64,000 bases of DNA from the NCBI GenBank assembly GCA_021613335.1, contig JAJTWR010000428.1, positions 331,001 through 395,000 on the forward strand. Reading direction: 5' to 3'. Both the position numbers and the translations under genes were made by a program. This document shows positions 1 to 10,113 of this stretch, in pieces. The stretch's first letter is position 1. Each line of letters opens with the position of its first letter. Below the pieces are notes generated by a model, which had not been told where the DNA came from, made no database searches, and saw only the letters and a program-made list of their open reading frames with translations. This DNA comes from Whitmania pigra. Its lineage: Eukaryota; Annelida; Clitellata; Hirudinida; Haemopidae.

Positions 1-37
1 TCCATATGAAGAAACAGTTATTAATTTCATTCAACAG

Positions 38-380
38 TATCAAGTGGTGCAAAAGCAGGAATAGGAATTGGTGTTTCCTTGATGTTGATCATTATCATCA
101 TCATCGTTTGGGGTTCTAGTCTTCAAATGCTCTGGTCGCTTTAAGTGAGGCGATTTAAATTAAGTTTTTAAAATTTTTAATTAAAATTCAATCTGCATTT
201 TATTGCCAGCTGTTTTTTATTTTTTAAATTATTTTAACCTTTTGACAAATAAATTAACAAATAACAAAAATTGATTTTAGATTGAAATCACAGAGTGAAA
301 TAAAGTCCCAAGACATTTACGAAAAACCAGATTTTAACACTTGTCAAAACCATATTTATCAAGGACTCGAAACTGAATAA
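38..380 (+). pseudogene. Gene A: 3' end of a two-CTLD receptor (TM and tail exons), frameshifted
   Basis: Only the last two exons lie in the window: the TM exon (38-144) and the tail exon (281-380, stop TAA 378-380). They match genes B and C base for base over long stretches. The tail carries the motifs DIYEKP and HIYQGLE before the stop. The TM exon is 107 bp, whereas B, C and D have 106 bp. An extra T in the run near 110 shifts the frame after the hydrophobic core, so the reading ends in TAA at 142-144, exactly at the last exon base before the GTGAGG donor. The shifted protein would have a TM segment but no tyrosine tail. The frame could be restored only if the extra base is a sequencing error. 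The ectodomain lies outside the window. Confidence 0.75.
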
Positions 381-1424
381 TTGTTTGATCTTTAAATTAG
401 AATTAAAATTTTTATTCTATTACATGTCTGCATGTGTTTCTTAATTCTAAATTTAATAAAATTGTTTTTAAGTGTCAGGTTTTGTAACCTCGATTACATT
501 TATTTCAGATACAAAGTTACAAAGTAGGACTTAAAAAATCCATCACGTTAATGTAAATTGGGAAATGTCACAAAATTAAAATTAATTAAAATTAAAAAAA
601 AACTATTGAAATTAACAATAAGAGTAAATATTTAATACATGTTCATTTTTACATTGTTAACGATCATCTGTTATTTAAATCAATTTTAAAATGAATAATT
701 TAACAGTAATATTAAATATTTAATACATGTTAAGATATTATATGTTAATTTTTACCTTGTTAGATATCATCTGTTATTTTAATAAATTATAAAATGACTC
801 ATTTAAAAAAGTTAATTCGTGATTAAAAATCAAAAATAGCTTTAAGAGTAGCATGTTTATCTATTACTATGAAATAAGTTTTTCACATTTTCCTAGAATA
901 ATTATCATTATGTTAAGATTCTAAACTATTAAAATAGAAATGTTTATATATATATATTACTTATTAAATTTTGGTATTCTTATATAACATTAAATTAATT
1001 ATTTTTAAATCAAATCAATTTAAGTTATTGTCACATAAGTTTTAATTTTTAACCCTCAATGAAAACAGTTGATTTAAAATCTGCTATTGATTTCAAACTA
1101 CAAAAGGTTAACAGCACAAGAATAGATACAGTCTTGAAATAGCTATTTGATTCAGCTGTGCTAATGAAGGGCTTTCATTGGTTCCATAACATTGGTTTTC
1201 AACAACTATTGTGACTTCCTGATTTAATAAAACTAATGTTATTACCTGCTTATTGTTTGCACTTATAAAATTTATTTTCAGAAACCGAAAATTTAAGATA
1301 TTTAATGTCTGTAAAGTCAAAAAAAGTAAATTGTAAATTTTGTTGAAGATTCAAGATCGTTTATCACATTTACAAACAGTCTACGATTTTCAATTATCCG
1401 TGGATAAATCTACTTTAAAATCCG
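381..1424. other. Intergenic A-B: family-specific 3' and 5' flank
   Basis: No gene is seen here. The segment from about 470 to 1424 is homologous to the flanks at 3960-4440, 9230-10113 and 16170-16749, so each + strand receptor carries a shared upstream block. A TATAAAA (about 1265) and an ACTTCCTGATTT block (1214-1225) occur before gene B and recur before gene D. Confidence 0.6.
1214..1225 (+). promoter_or_regulatory. Conserved ETS-like element upstream of gene B
   Basis: The sequence GACTTCCTGATTT contains GGAAGT on the opposite strand, the core recognised by ETS-family factors. It is conserved about 210 bp before the start codons of B, D (9903) and E (about 16539). GGAAGT in the same orientation relative to the gene also precedes L, L', M, M' and O'. 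Function is inferred from recurrence only. Confidence 0.35.
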
Positions 1425-3883
1425 ATGTTGCTGTCACTGATCCTTATTTCTGCTTGCATCTTTGGAATCCAAACATTTGAAGTTTACGACGAAAAATATT
1501 TTTTGTCAACCACTGGATTACCTGAACATGTAAATGATTTGGAAGAGGCTAAAACAAAATGTGAAAATTCATGGCTTCTCGAAATTTACGATGAAAAAAT
1601 TGTCGCACTTTTGAAGAAACTGAATGTGAACATTCCACAATATGGAATTTTACTTGGAACGAAAATAGATTCAAGCGGCTGGAGATGGTCTGATGGAACT
1701 ATGTGTAAGCTTTCTAATGTTTACGAGTTTGAACTACTTAGGGAGGTGATCAATTAAAAATTAAAAACTTTTGCAGAGCAATTTAAGAAATAAATGAATT
1801 GAAGAGTTTTTAATGCACCTTAAAATAATGTTTTTGTTGGTGAAGCCGCAGTAAAAGCAGAAAAGTTAACGTCAAAATTAATTAAATATTAAGATTAGAA
1901 TAATAAATTTTGAATAAAAATATTAACTTAGAAAAAATTAAATCTTAATTTTGAATGTTTAAAGTGACACATTATAATAAGAAGAAAGATACCTTTTTAA
2001 ATTTTAAAAGTTAAAATTAAGAAATATTTTAATTAAGCATAACTAAATTTTAAAATTAAATAAACTATTTGTGTTTGATAAAATGAAAATAAATTTGCAT
2101 TTTAAGTCGATGAAACTTAAGTCTTAATTCAACCCGAATTAATGAACTTTATCTTTCCATTCAGTTTCAGGAAATATTTTGGAACAAACTGATCTTACAT
2201 GCGTTGTGGCTTGTATTACAAATAAAAATAATAAAGTGGAATTCGTTGCGAAGAGAATATTTGATTCTGCTGGTGTCATTTGCAGTAAAGGCAAGAATTA
2301 CTTTTCAACCAGTTTCATTTCAACCTCACTTAACATGTCACATTAATTTCAATTGCAGTTTCAACAAAAGATAATTGTGCAGGATGGTTTCACAATGGAT
2401 TTTGTTACTTTAAACCAACAACAACCACATGCAAATGGTTTGAAGCACACAATAAATGCATTAAAAATAATGCTTCCATGGCAATGTTCAACAATTCAGA
2501 AACAAACTTCAACACGTCGTTCATTGATAATCAAACATATTGGGTTTCAGTGAGCAGGGATACTTGGATGTGGATTCATTCAGGTGAATATTAAAATTCA
2601 ACTTCTTATTAAAATTAAACTAAAAACATGTTTATCATGTACTGATAATTTATTTCCTTAATTAATATTATGTAAATTTATTTATTATTACTTTTGTGTT
2701 AAATTATGAAAATAACTGATATAATTTGTTAGAATTCGTTATTTTATCAAAAGGTGAGGCTGTAACCTTCAACAAATGGGCAAGTGATCAACCATTTGCA
2801 AATAATTTACAAACCTGCGTCGCCACAAACTCGGAGGGAAGCGAATGGACACCAGTTGTTTGCAATGGAACTTACCACATCGTTTGCATGAGAGGTACAT
2901 GCATTTATGAACTGATGATGTAATGAACTATATTAAATAATTAAATAATAACAAATTACGTTGTAAATTGTGCTAAATTGCAGTTAAGTTGTGTTTTCTA
3001 TGCAAATGTTGTTATTTACAAGATTCATCGCAATTGTATTTATACATTATTTAATGTTAGATGATTTGTTCACTGCAATTTATTATACGACATATTTGAC
3101 AGAAATTAACCAAGAGAATGACGGACGCACTCAGCAAGAAACTAACTCTGCTATCACCTTTGTTACTCCAAAAATGTGTTGGTCTATCAAAGAATTTAAT
3201 TTATTATTATTCTTATTCTTCTTATTAATATTATTATTATTATTACTATTATCGTTGTCGTTAACGCTGATACTATTGCTACAAATTTTTTAAAATGTTA
3301 AATATTAATTAAAAATGTCATTACTGCGCAATTTGATACAATCATAAGTTGTTATTTATTTTATAAGACGAACCAAGTACTCAGTCATTACTTCCAAAAC
3401 CTGGAGGCAGCAGTAATTTTTCAGGTCATGCAAATGCAGAACCTTGTTAGTAATTTGGAATTGAAATATTAAACAAATAAAAATAATTAACATAAATTAA
3501 ACAAATAAAAATAATAACAGTTATTAATTTTCATCACCAGTATCAGGTGGTGCAAAAGCAGGAATAGGAATTGGTGTTTCCTTGATGGTGATCATTGACG
3601 TCATCATCGTCGTAGTTATTCTCTTCAAATACTCTCGTCGGTTTAAGTGAGGCGATTTAAATTAAGTTTTTCAAATTTTTAATTAAAATTCAGTCTGCAT
3701 TTTATTGCCAGCTGTTTTTTTATTTTTTGAATTATTTTAACTTTTTGACAAATAAATTAACAAATAACAAAAATTGAATTTAGATTGAAATCACAGAGTG
3801 AAATGAAGTCCCAAGACATTTACGAAAAACCAGATTTTAACACTTGTCAAAACCACATTTATGAAGGACTCGAAACTAAATAA
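1425..3883 (+). CDS. Gene B: two-CTLD type I membrane receptor
   Basis: Exons: 1425-1704, 2165-2290, 2359-2583, 2754-2894, 3368-3445, 3541-3646, 3784-3883 (351 aa). Exon 1 starts with a signal peptide (MLLSLILISACIFGIQT) and runs into CTLD1, with LLEIYDEK, GILLG and WRWSDGT; exon 2 completes it, ending GVICSK. Exons 3-4 form CTLD2: CAGWFHNGFCYF, CKWFEAHN, YWVS, TFNKW, then TYHIVCMR. The EPN/QPD and WND calcium-sugar motifs are absent, as in NK-receptor-type CTLDs. A Ser/Pro stalk, a TM segment and a basic KYSRRFK stop-transfer follow. The short tail has DIYEKP and HIYEGLE, i.e. YxxL but not a canonical ITIM. Intron 2 has a GC donor (AAAG|GCAAG). The gene is nearly identical to D up to the stalk region. 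A ligand-binding cell-surface role is family inference. Confidence 0.85.
3103..3293 (+). CDS. Gene B alternative last exon: hydrophobic C-terminus without tail
   Basis: The exon follows a TTTGACAG acceptor in the same phase (1) as the stalk exon, so exon 4 could join either. It encodes a Thr/Gln/Asn-rich stretch beginning EINQEND, then CWSIKEF, then about 30 mostly Leu/Ile/Phe residues and a stop. The resulting isoform would be 320 aa. The layout (short polar spacer, hydrophobic end, no cytoplasmic residues) fits a GPI-attachment signal or a tailless TM. The exon is conserved in genes C and D at the same place. Its use in mRNA is not shown. Confidence 0.55.
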
Positions 3884-6678
3884 TTGTTTTATGTTTAAAT
3901 TGGAGTTAAAATCTTTGTTCTATTACATGTCTGCATGTGTTTCTTAATTCTAAATTTACTAAAATTGTTTTTCAGTGTCAGGTTTTGTAACCTCGATTAC
4001 ATTTATTTCAGATACAAAGTTACAAAGTAGGACTTAAAAAATCCATCACCTTAATGTAAATTGGGAAATGTCACAAAATTAAAATTAATAAAAATTTAAA
4101 AAAAAACTATTGAAATTAACAATAATAGTAAAGATTTAATACGTGTTAAGATATTACATGTCCATTTTTACCTTGTTAGAAATCATCTGTTATTTAAATC
4201 AATTATAAAATGACTCATTAAAAAAGTTAATTAGGGGTTTAATTCGTAAATAAAAATTAAGAATAGCTTTAAGAATAGCATGTATATGATGATTATTAGT
4301 ATATATATTAGTATGAAACAAGTTGTTAACATTTTTCAAGAATAATTACCATTATGCTAAGATTCTAAATTATTAAAATAGGAATGCATACATATTATTT
4401 ATTAAATTTTGATATTCTTAAACAATATTAAATTAATTATTTTTAATACAAATCTATTTATGTTTTTTTTAATGTTTATGAGTGTTTATGAATCAAAGAA
4501 GCAAACAAGCAAGCCCTATTTTCTGTATATATATACAGAAAAAAACCAAAAGTGAAAGCAAATAAATTCAAATAAACCCAAAGGGCCAGCCTTAAGGAGA
4601 CACACGCTTCCTCTGTCGGACTGACCTGAAAGTAGCTATACACAGCTAATATTGTTTGTAAGACATTTGGAATAGTTAATAAAGTAATTTGAAAGGACAT
4701 GTGTTGGGATCTTGTAAGAATAACAAGTTGAACAGAAAACTTTATTGGCTGTTAAATATTCAGAAACAGAAACAAGAACGGAAATATCGCTAATGGCTAC
4801 CGCGTGTAACATCACACAACTCGCAATCCCTATCGTTCAACTCTCGTCCCAACTCTCTCGCTCCCGAGGCTTGTTCCTTATATACACAAAAATGGCGTCA
4901 AAACAGTGTGTGTTTAACTGTGTTAAATCCTTGACAGATGATTATTGTCACATAAGATATATTCTTCATCCTCCTAATCAGAGTTGCAACGTGGATATTT
5001 TCAAAGTAGGACAACAATCTAATTATTTTATTAAGGAATAATTTGTTTCTAATAATAATTAAAATAATATTAATTAGTTTATGTGTAATTATTAATATTA
5101 TTATCATTAGTTTATTTCTAATTATTATTACTGCACGGCGTAAATACAATTAATTGGTGATTATTAATATTTATTAAAATTGTTTAATTGATTATTCATA
5201 TTTATTAACATAGTTATAGGTCGGGAAAGAAAAAGGACAAATCGACCGACGATCAAGGAAACTAAACAGAATATTATTAATTCATGAATATAATATAAAG
5301 AGAGTGTAATTAATTCATGAATATAATATAATACAAAGAGAATATAATTAATTCATGAATATAATAATATTTAATTCAAATATATTTAATTTAAAAGATA
5401 TAATATAAAGAGAATATATTTTAAAATATAGAAATAAATTTCAGACTTACTTATAAGCAAGTTAACAAGTAGTTATTTGTAATATTAAAAGCGGTTTGTT
5501 TGAGGAGCATTATAATCCTGATAATTCGTATTAAATAAGACTGGCTTAACAATGTTATTGTATTAAATAGTTAATAATTTTCACATTTAGTTTAAGACGT
5601 CAGTGAATTTAGTAAAGCAATTATCGAGGCCGCTCACCAGTAATTATATTTTGACCTTGATTCCAATAATATAATAAAATATTTGTTGCTTTTCATTGAT
5701 CCGTAATTATGAGTCCCGCTAGTGACACTGTTTCAATGAAATCGCTTAAAATACGTTTTCATAAGCACCGGCCAACCTCTTCATGGTTACAAGATAATTA
5801 ATAATTATGATAAATGATAATTAACTAATAATCATAAATAAATAGTCATCCGGATGTGGTAAGCTTCTAGAAACGCTTGAAACAGAAGTATCTGAAATAG
5901 TCCTAGGAAATTTAAATTTCTTGAGATTACTACTTTTAAGTCGCTATATACTCGCAATTAAGTCGAAGAATGCTCCTTAATAAGATCTTGGAATAGAAGA
6001 ACAACATGAAAATCGTGACTCAATTCATGACTCAAAACTAAAATAAAATTTTGTAGGAGAAGTTTTACCTTCTTTACCTTTACTTTCTGCTTTAGTCAAT
6101 TATTATCCCAATTTTATAATGAAAAATAAATTTACTTAATTATTCAATTATTAGGCCAATCATCCAAAAAATTATTCCTCAGCACTTCCCGTTCATTCCT
6201 GAGCGTGCACGTTTCGAGGAACCATTTTACTTTGAATGTTGCTAAATTCCTTTAAAAAAATATGGAGGGTTTTTGTGGTAATGCTGGACCAAAAATAAAA
6301 TTTAAATGTTTTATTGCATGAATGCTAGCTTTACCTCAGCCGAAGAATAACTGCAATGTAACCTACTCAAGCTCAATAACGATGTTGCTAAAAATAACAA
6401 GAGCTAGCATTACTTTCTCATGTCGATTAGTTTGATATTGTTCTTCGTATTTCTAGCTGCTCATTAAAAATATTTAATAATCAAAAATGATACATTTTCA
6501 AACATTTGCGTTTGGTTCTGTTAACTTAAGTACATGTTAATACCAGTTTAGGATTTGTTATTAATTATTTGTTTGATTGGAATTACTCGTTGGCAATAAA
6601 ATTTAAAGGTTTCTGTGAATGTAAATCTCAATTGTAAAAAGTTTAATAAATTGAGACATTGGAGAAGTTGTATGGATA
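3884..6678. other. Intergenic B-C with a likely insertion
   Basis: 3960-4455 is the family 3' flank. About 4459-4940 interrupts that homology (it resumes near 4945 with ATTGTCACATAAG) and is less A+T-rich, so it is probably an inserted element. No terminal repeats or protein similarity were recognised. About 5265-5415 holds three imperfect copies of an AATTCATGAATATAAT-type repeat. 5450-6678 shows no recognisable gene. Confidence 0.45.
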
Positions 6679-9058
6679 ATGTTACTGCTTATGAGCATAA
6701 TTACCATTTGCGTTGTGAGAGTCAAATCCATTGAAGTTTGCGATGATAAATATTACTTGACAACCAGTGGAACTGCAGAATCTGTTGATAGTCTTGAACA
6801 GGCACAACAAAAATGCAATAATTCTCAATTATTAGAAATTTGTGATGAAAAAGTCGTCGAACTTTTAAAGAAATTGAAGTTGGACAATCAAGGAATTTTG
6901 CTTGGAATGACTCGAAACACAAATAGCTGGATGTGGTCTGATTGCACTAAAGGTAAGAATTTAAAACTTTTAAAAACTATATTAGAACTAATTTAAGAAT
7001 TAAGGCTAAATTAAACCTAAAACTTAGAATGTTACTAAAACAAAATATTTAGTCAAACAATAAGCAATATTTTACTATAAAATCTAATAAGGATATCATG
7101 CAAATGAATTTGTCTAACAAGTGATGTAAGAATTGTTTATTGATCATTTTTGATAATTTACTCTTTAGCTGAGGTAGAAGTTCGGCTACAAATGGACATC
7201 TCATATGAAGTTGCATGTATTACAAATATAGACGATCACTTCGTGTATATTTCAAAAACGATGTCTTCTTTCACTGGTGCTATTTGCAGTAAAAGTAAGT
7301 ATTATTTGTTAGAAAAATTATTTACTTTCTTACTAAATATTAAATTTCAGAAGTACAGGAAGATAATTGTACAGGATGGTTCCATAATGGAAGGTGTTAC
7401 TTTAAACCAAGTTCATTTTATAACACCTGGTTTAATGCGCATAATGAATGCATTAAACATGGAGCTAATTTAGCTACAATTGAGGATTTTGAAACAAATT
7501 TTAACAAGTCGTTCATTGGTAATCAGTGCTACTGGGTTTCACTGAGCAGAAATACCTGGATGTGGATGCATTCAGGTAGTGTTTCTATCAAGATGGTCAA
7601 CAAATTATGAAATATATTCTCTTATAAATGACTCATTTATTGTTAATTCAATGATATTTATTTCTTTGAAATTTTGTATGATTTAGATTTGACTTGCTTT
7701 TCTCCATGATTAAGATTGAGAACGATAGTTAAATTAATGAACATGCTATTAGAATATTCATAAGTTATTACATATTTTAAAAGAACAAATTAATTTGTAC
7801 TAGTTTTAATGAAAATAATCATTTTTACTATTTATTAATTTTATGCAAGGTGTTGTAACTTTCAATAAATGGTTAGTTGGCAACCCATACACAAATCCAG
7901 ATCCAAATTCTTACAATCCAACTTGTGCAATCACAGACTCCAGTGGAAATCAATGGATATCAGTTAGTTGCAATGGAAAGTTCCACATTGTTTGCATGAG
8001 AGGTACATATTTACATTTATTGACTGACGATGTCGTAAACTACATTATGCAATTAAATAAAATTATATTGAGAAATTAAGTTACAATAACTAATTTAAAT
8101 AACTAATTCTTTATTTCAAGAATACTATTCAACATGCAGTTGCTTTGTTTTTTCTAAATGATTCACATAATTAAATGATAATTGTTTATTGTTAATGTTG
8201 CGTAGATTACGCAATCTGTTTATTATAGTTAATTATAACGGCATATTTGACAGAAATCAACCAAGGGAATCCAGGATGCATTCAGCAAGCAAATAATTCT
8301 ACTTTCACCTCTGTTACTCCGACTAGATGTTGGTCTATCAAAGAGTTTAATTTATTATTATTGTTATTTTTGTGGTTATCGCTGATACTATTGCTACACA
8401 TTTTTAAAAATGTTAAATATTAATTAATAAATGACATTACTGTGCAATTTGATACTATCATAAATTGTTTACCATTTCGTTATTTATTTTTATAAGACCA
8501 CGAACCAATTACTCAGTCATTACTTCCAAAACCTGGAGGCAGCAGTAATTTTTCAGAACATGCAACAAATGAGGAACCTTGTTAATAATTTGGAATTGAA
8601 ATATTAAACAAATAACAATATTTAACATAAATTAATTAAATAAAAATAATCAACATAAATTAATCTAATTATCCAATTCCATCTGATGAAACAGTTAATA
8701 ATTTTCATCATCAGTATCAAGCGGTGCAAAAGCAGGAATAGGAGTTGGTGTTTCGTTGTTGTTGATCATTATCATCATCATCGTTGGAGTTGCTCTCTTC
8801 AAATACTCTCGTCGCTTTAAGTGAGGCGATTTAAATTAAGTTTATAAAATTTTAAATTAAAATTCAATCTGCATTTTATTTCCAGTTGTTTTTATATTTT
8901 TTTAATTTTTTAAAACTTTTTGACAAATAAATTAACAAATAACAAAAATTGATTTTAGATTGAAATCACAGAGTGAAATAAAGTCCAAAGACATTTACGA
9001 AAAACCAGATTTTAACACTTGTCAAAACCATATTTATCAAGGTCTCGAAACTAAATAA
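6679..9058 (+). CDS. Gene C: two-CTLD type I membrane receptor
   Basis: Exons: 6679-6952, 7169-7294, 7351-7575, 7850-8002, 8497-8580, 8715-8820, 8959-9058 (355 aa). The signal peptide MLLLMSIITICVVRVKS leads into CTLD1 (LLEICDEK, GILLGM, WMWSDCT; exon 2 ends GAICSK). CTLD2 contains CTGWFHNGRCYF, YWVSLS, TFNKW and FHIVCMR. It has a longer loop than B or D (NPDPNSYNPTC) and lacks the first-strand Cys of B (YNTWFNAHN instead of TCKWFEAHN). Stalk, TM (VGVALFKYSRRFK) and tail (DIYEKP, HIYQGLE) match A and B. The ATG at 6679 was chosen because it opens the signal peptide in frame; an upstream ATG at 6672 is in another frame. Gene C is more diverged from B than D is, so the B/D duplication is younger. 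Confidence 0.84.
8254..8423 (+). CDS. Gene C alternative last exon: hydrophobic C-terminus
   Basis: This is homologous to the B alternative exon, with the same acceptor (TTTGACAG) and phase 1. It encodes EINQGNPG, a Ser/Thr stretch, CWSIKEF, then FNLLLLLFLWLSLILLLHIF and the five residues KNVKY before TAA. An isoform through it would be 315 aa. AATAAA lies just after the stop (about 8426), consistent with a true 3' end. It may encode a tailless TM or a GPI-type signal. The reading frame is conserved despite divergence from B, which argues for function. Confidence 0.58.
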
Positions 9059-10113
9059 TTGTTTGATGTTTAAAAAGAAATTAAAATTTTTATTCTATTA
9101 TGTGTCTGCATGTGTTTCTTAATTCTAAATTTAATAAAATTGTTTTTCTTAAGTTGACTTAGTTCAATAAATTAATAAATTATTTGTTAATATAAATGAT
9201 TTCGAATAAAATCTTAGGAGATGTTCAATCGCCTTACTGTGACAGGTTTTGAAATTTCGATTACATTTACTTCAAGTACAAAGTTACAAAGTAGGACTCA
9301 AAAAATCCCACATGCAGACAATAGTTAATGTAACTTGGGAATTGTCAAAAAATTGAAATTAAATAAAATTTTAAAAACCATTGAAATTAACAATAATAGT
9401 AAATATTTAATACGTGTTAAGATATTACATGTTCTTTTTTACCTTATTAGAGATTATCTGTTATTTAAATCAATTTTAAAATGATTCATTTAAAAAAAAA
9501 GTTAATTCGGGGTTTAATTCGTGACTAAAAATTAAGAATATCATGTTAATCTATTACTATGAAACAAGTTTTTCACATTTTCCGAGAATAATTATCATTA
9601 TGTTAAGATTCTAAATGATTAAAATAAGAATGTATACATATTGTTTATTAAATTTTGACATTCGTAAATAACATTAAATTAATTATTTTTAATACAAATC
9701 TGTTTAACTTACAGTCACACAAGTTTCAATTTCTGACCCTCAATGAAAACAGTTGATTTAAAAGCTGATATTGATTTTAATGGTTACCAGCACACGATAC
9801 AGCTAAACGAATAGATAAAGTCTTGAAATAGCTATTTGGTTCAGCTGTGCTAATGAAGGGCTTTCATTGGTTCCATAACATTGGTGTTCAACAACTATTG
9901 TGACTTCCTGATTTAATAAAACTAATGTTATTACCTGCTTATTGTTTGCACTTATAAAATTTATTTTCAGAAACCGAAAATTTAAGATATTTAATGTCTG
10001 TAAAGTCAAAAAAAGTAAATTGTAAATTTTGTTGAAGATTCAAGATCGTTTATCACATTTACAAACAGTCTACGATTTTCAATTATCCGTGGATAAATCT
10101 ACTTTAAAATCCG
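9059..10113. other. Intergenic C-D: family flank
   Basis: No gene is seen. 9230-10113 is the shared upstream block. From about 9800 it is almost identical to 1120-1424, including the ACTTCC element (9903) and TATAAAA. Confidence 0.6.

Noticed and set aside
1108..1320. Minus-strand ORF in the gene B upstream block (also 9803-10009)
   Set aside because: Lies antisense in a conserved upstream block; no signal peptide, domain or splice context.
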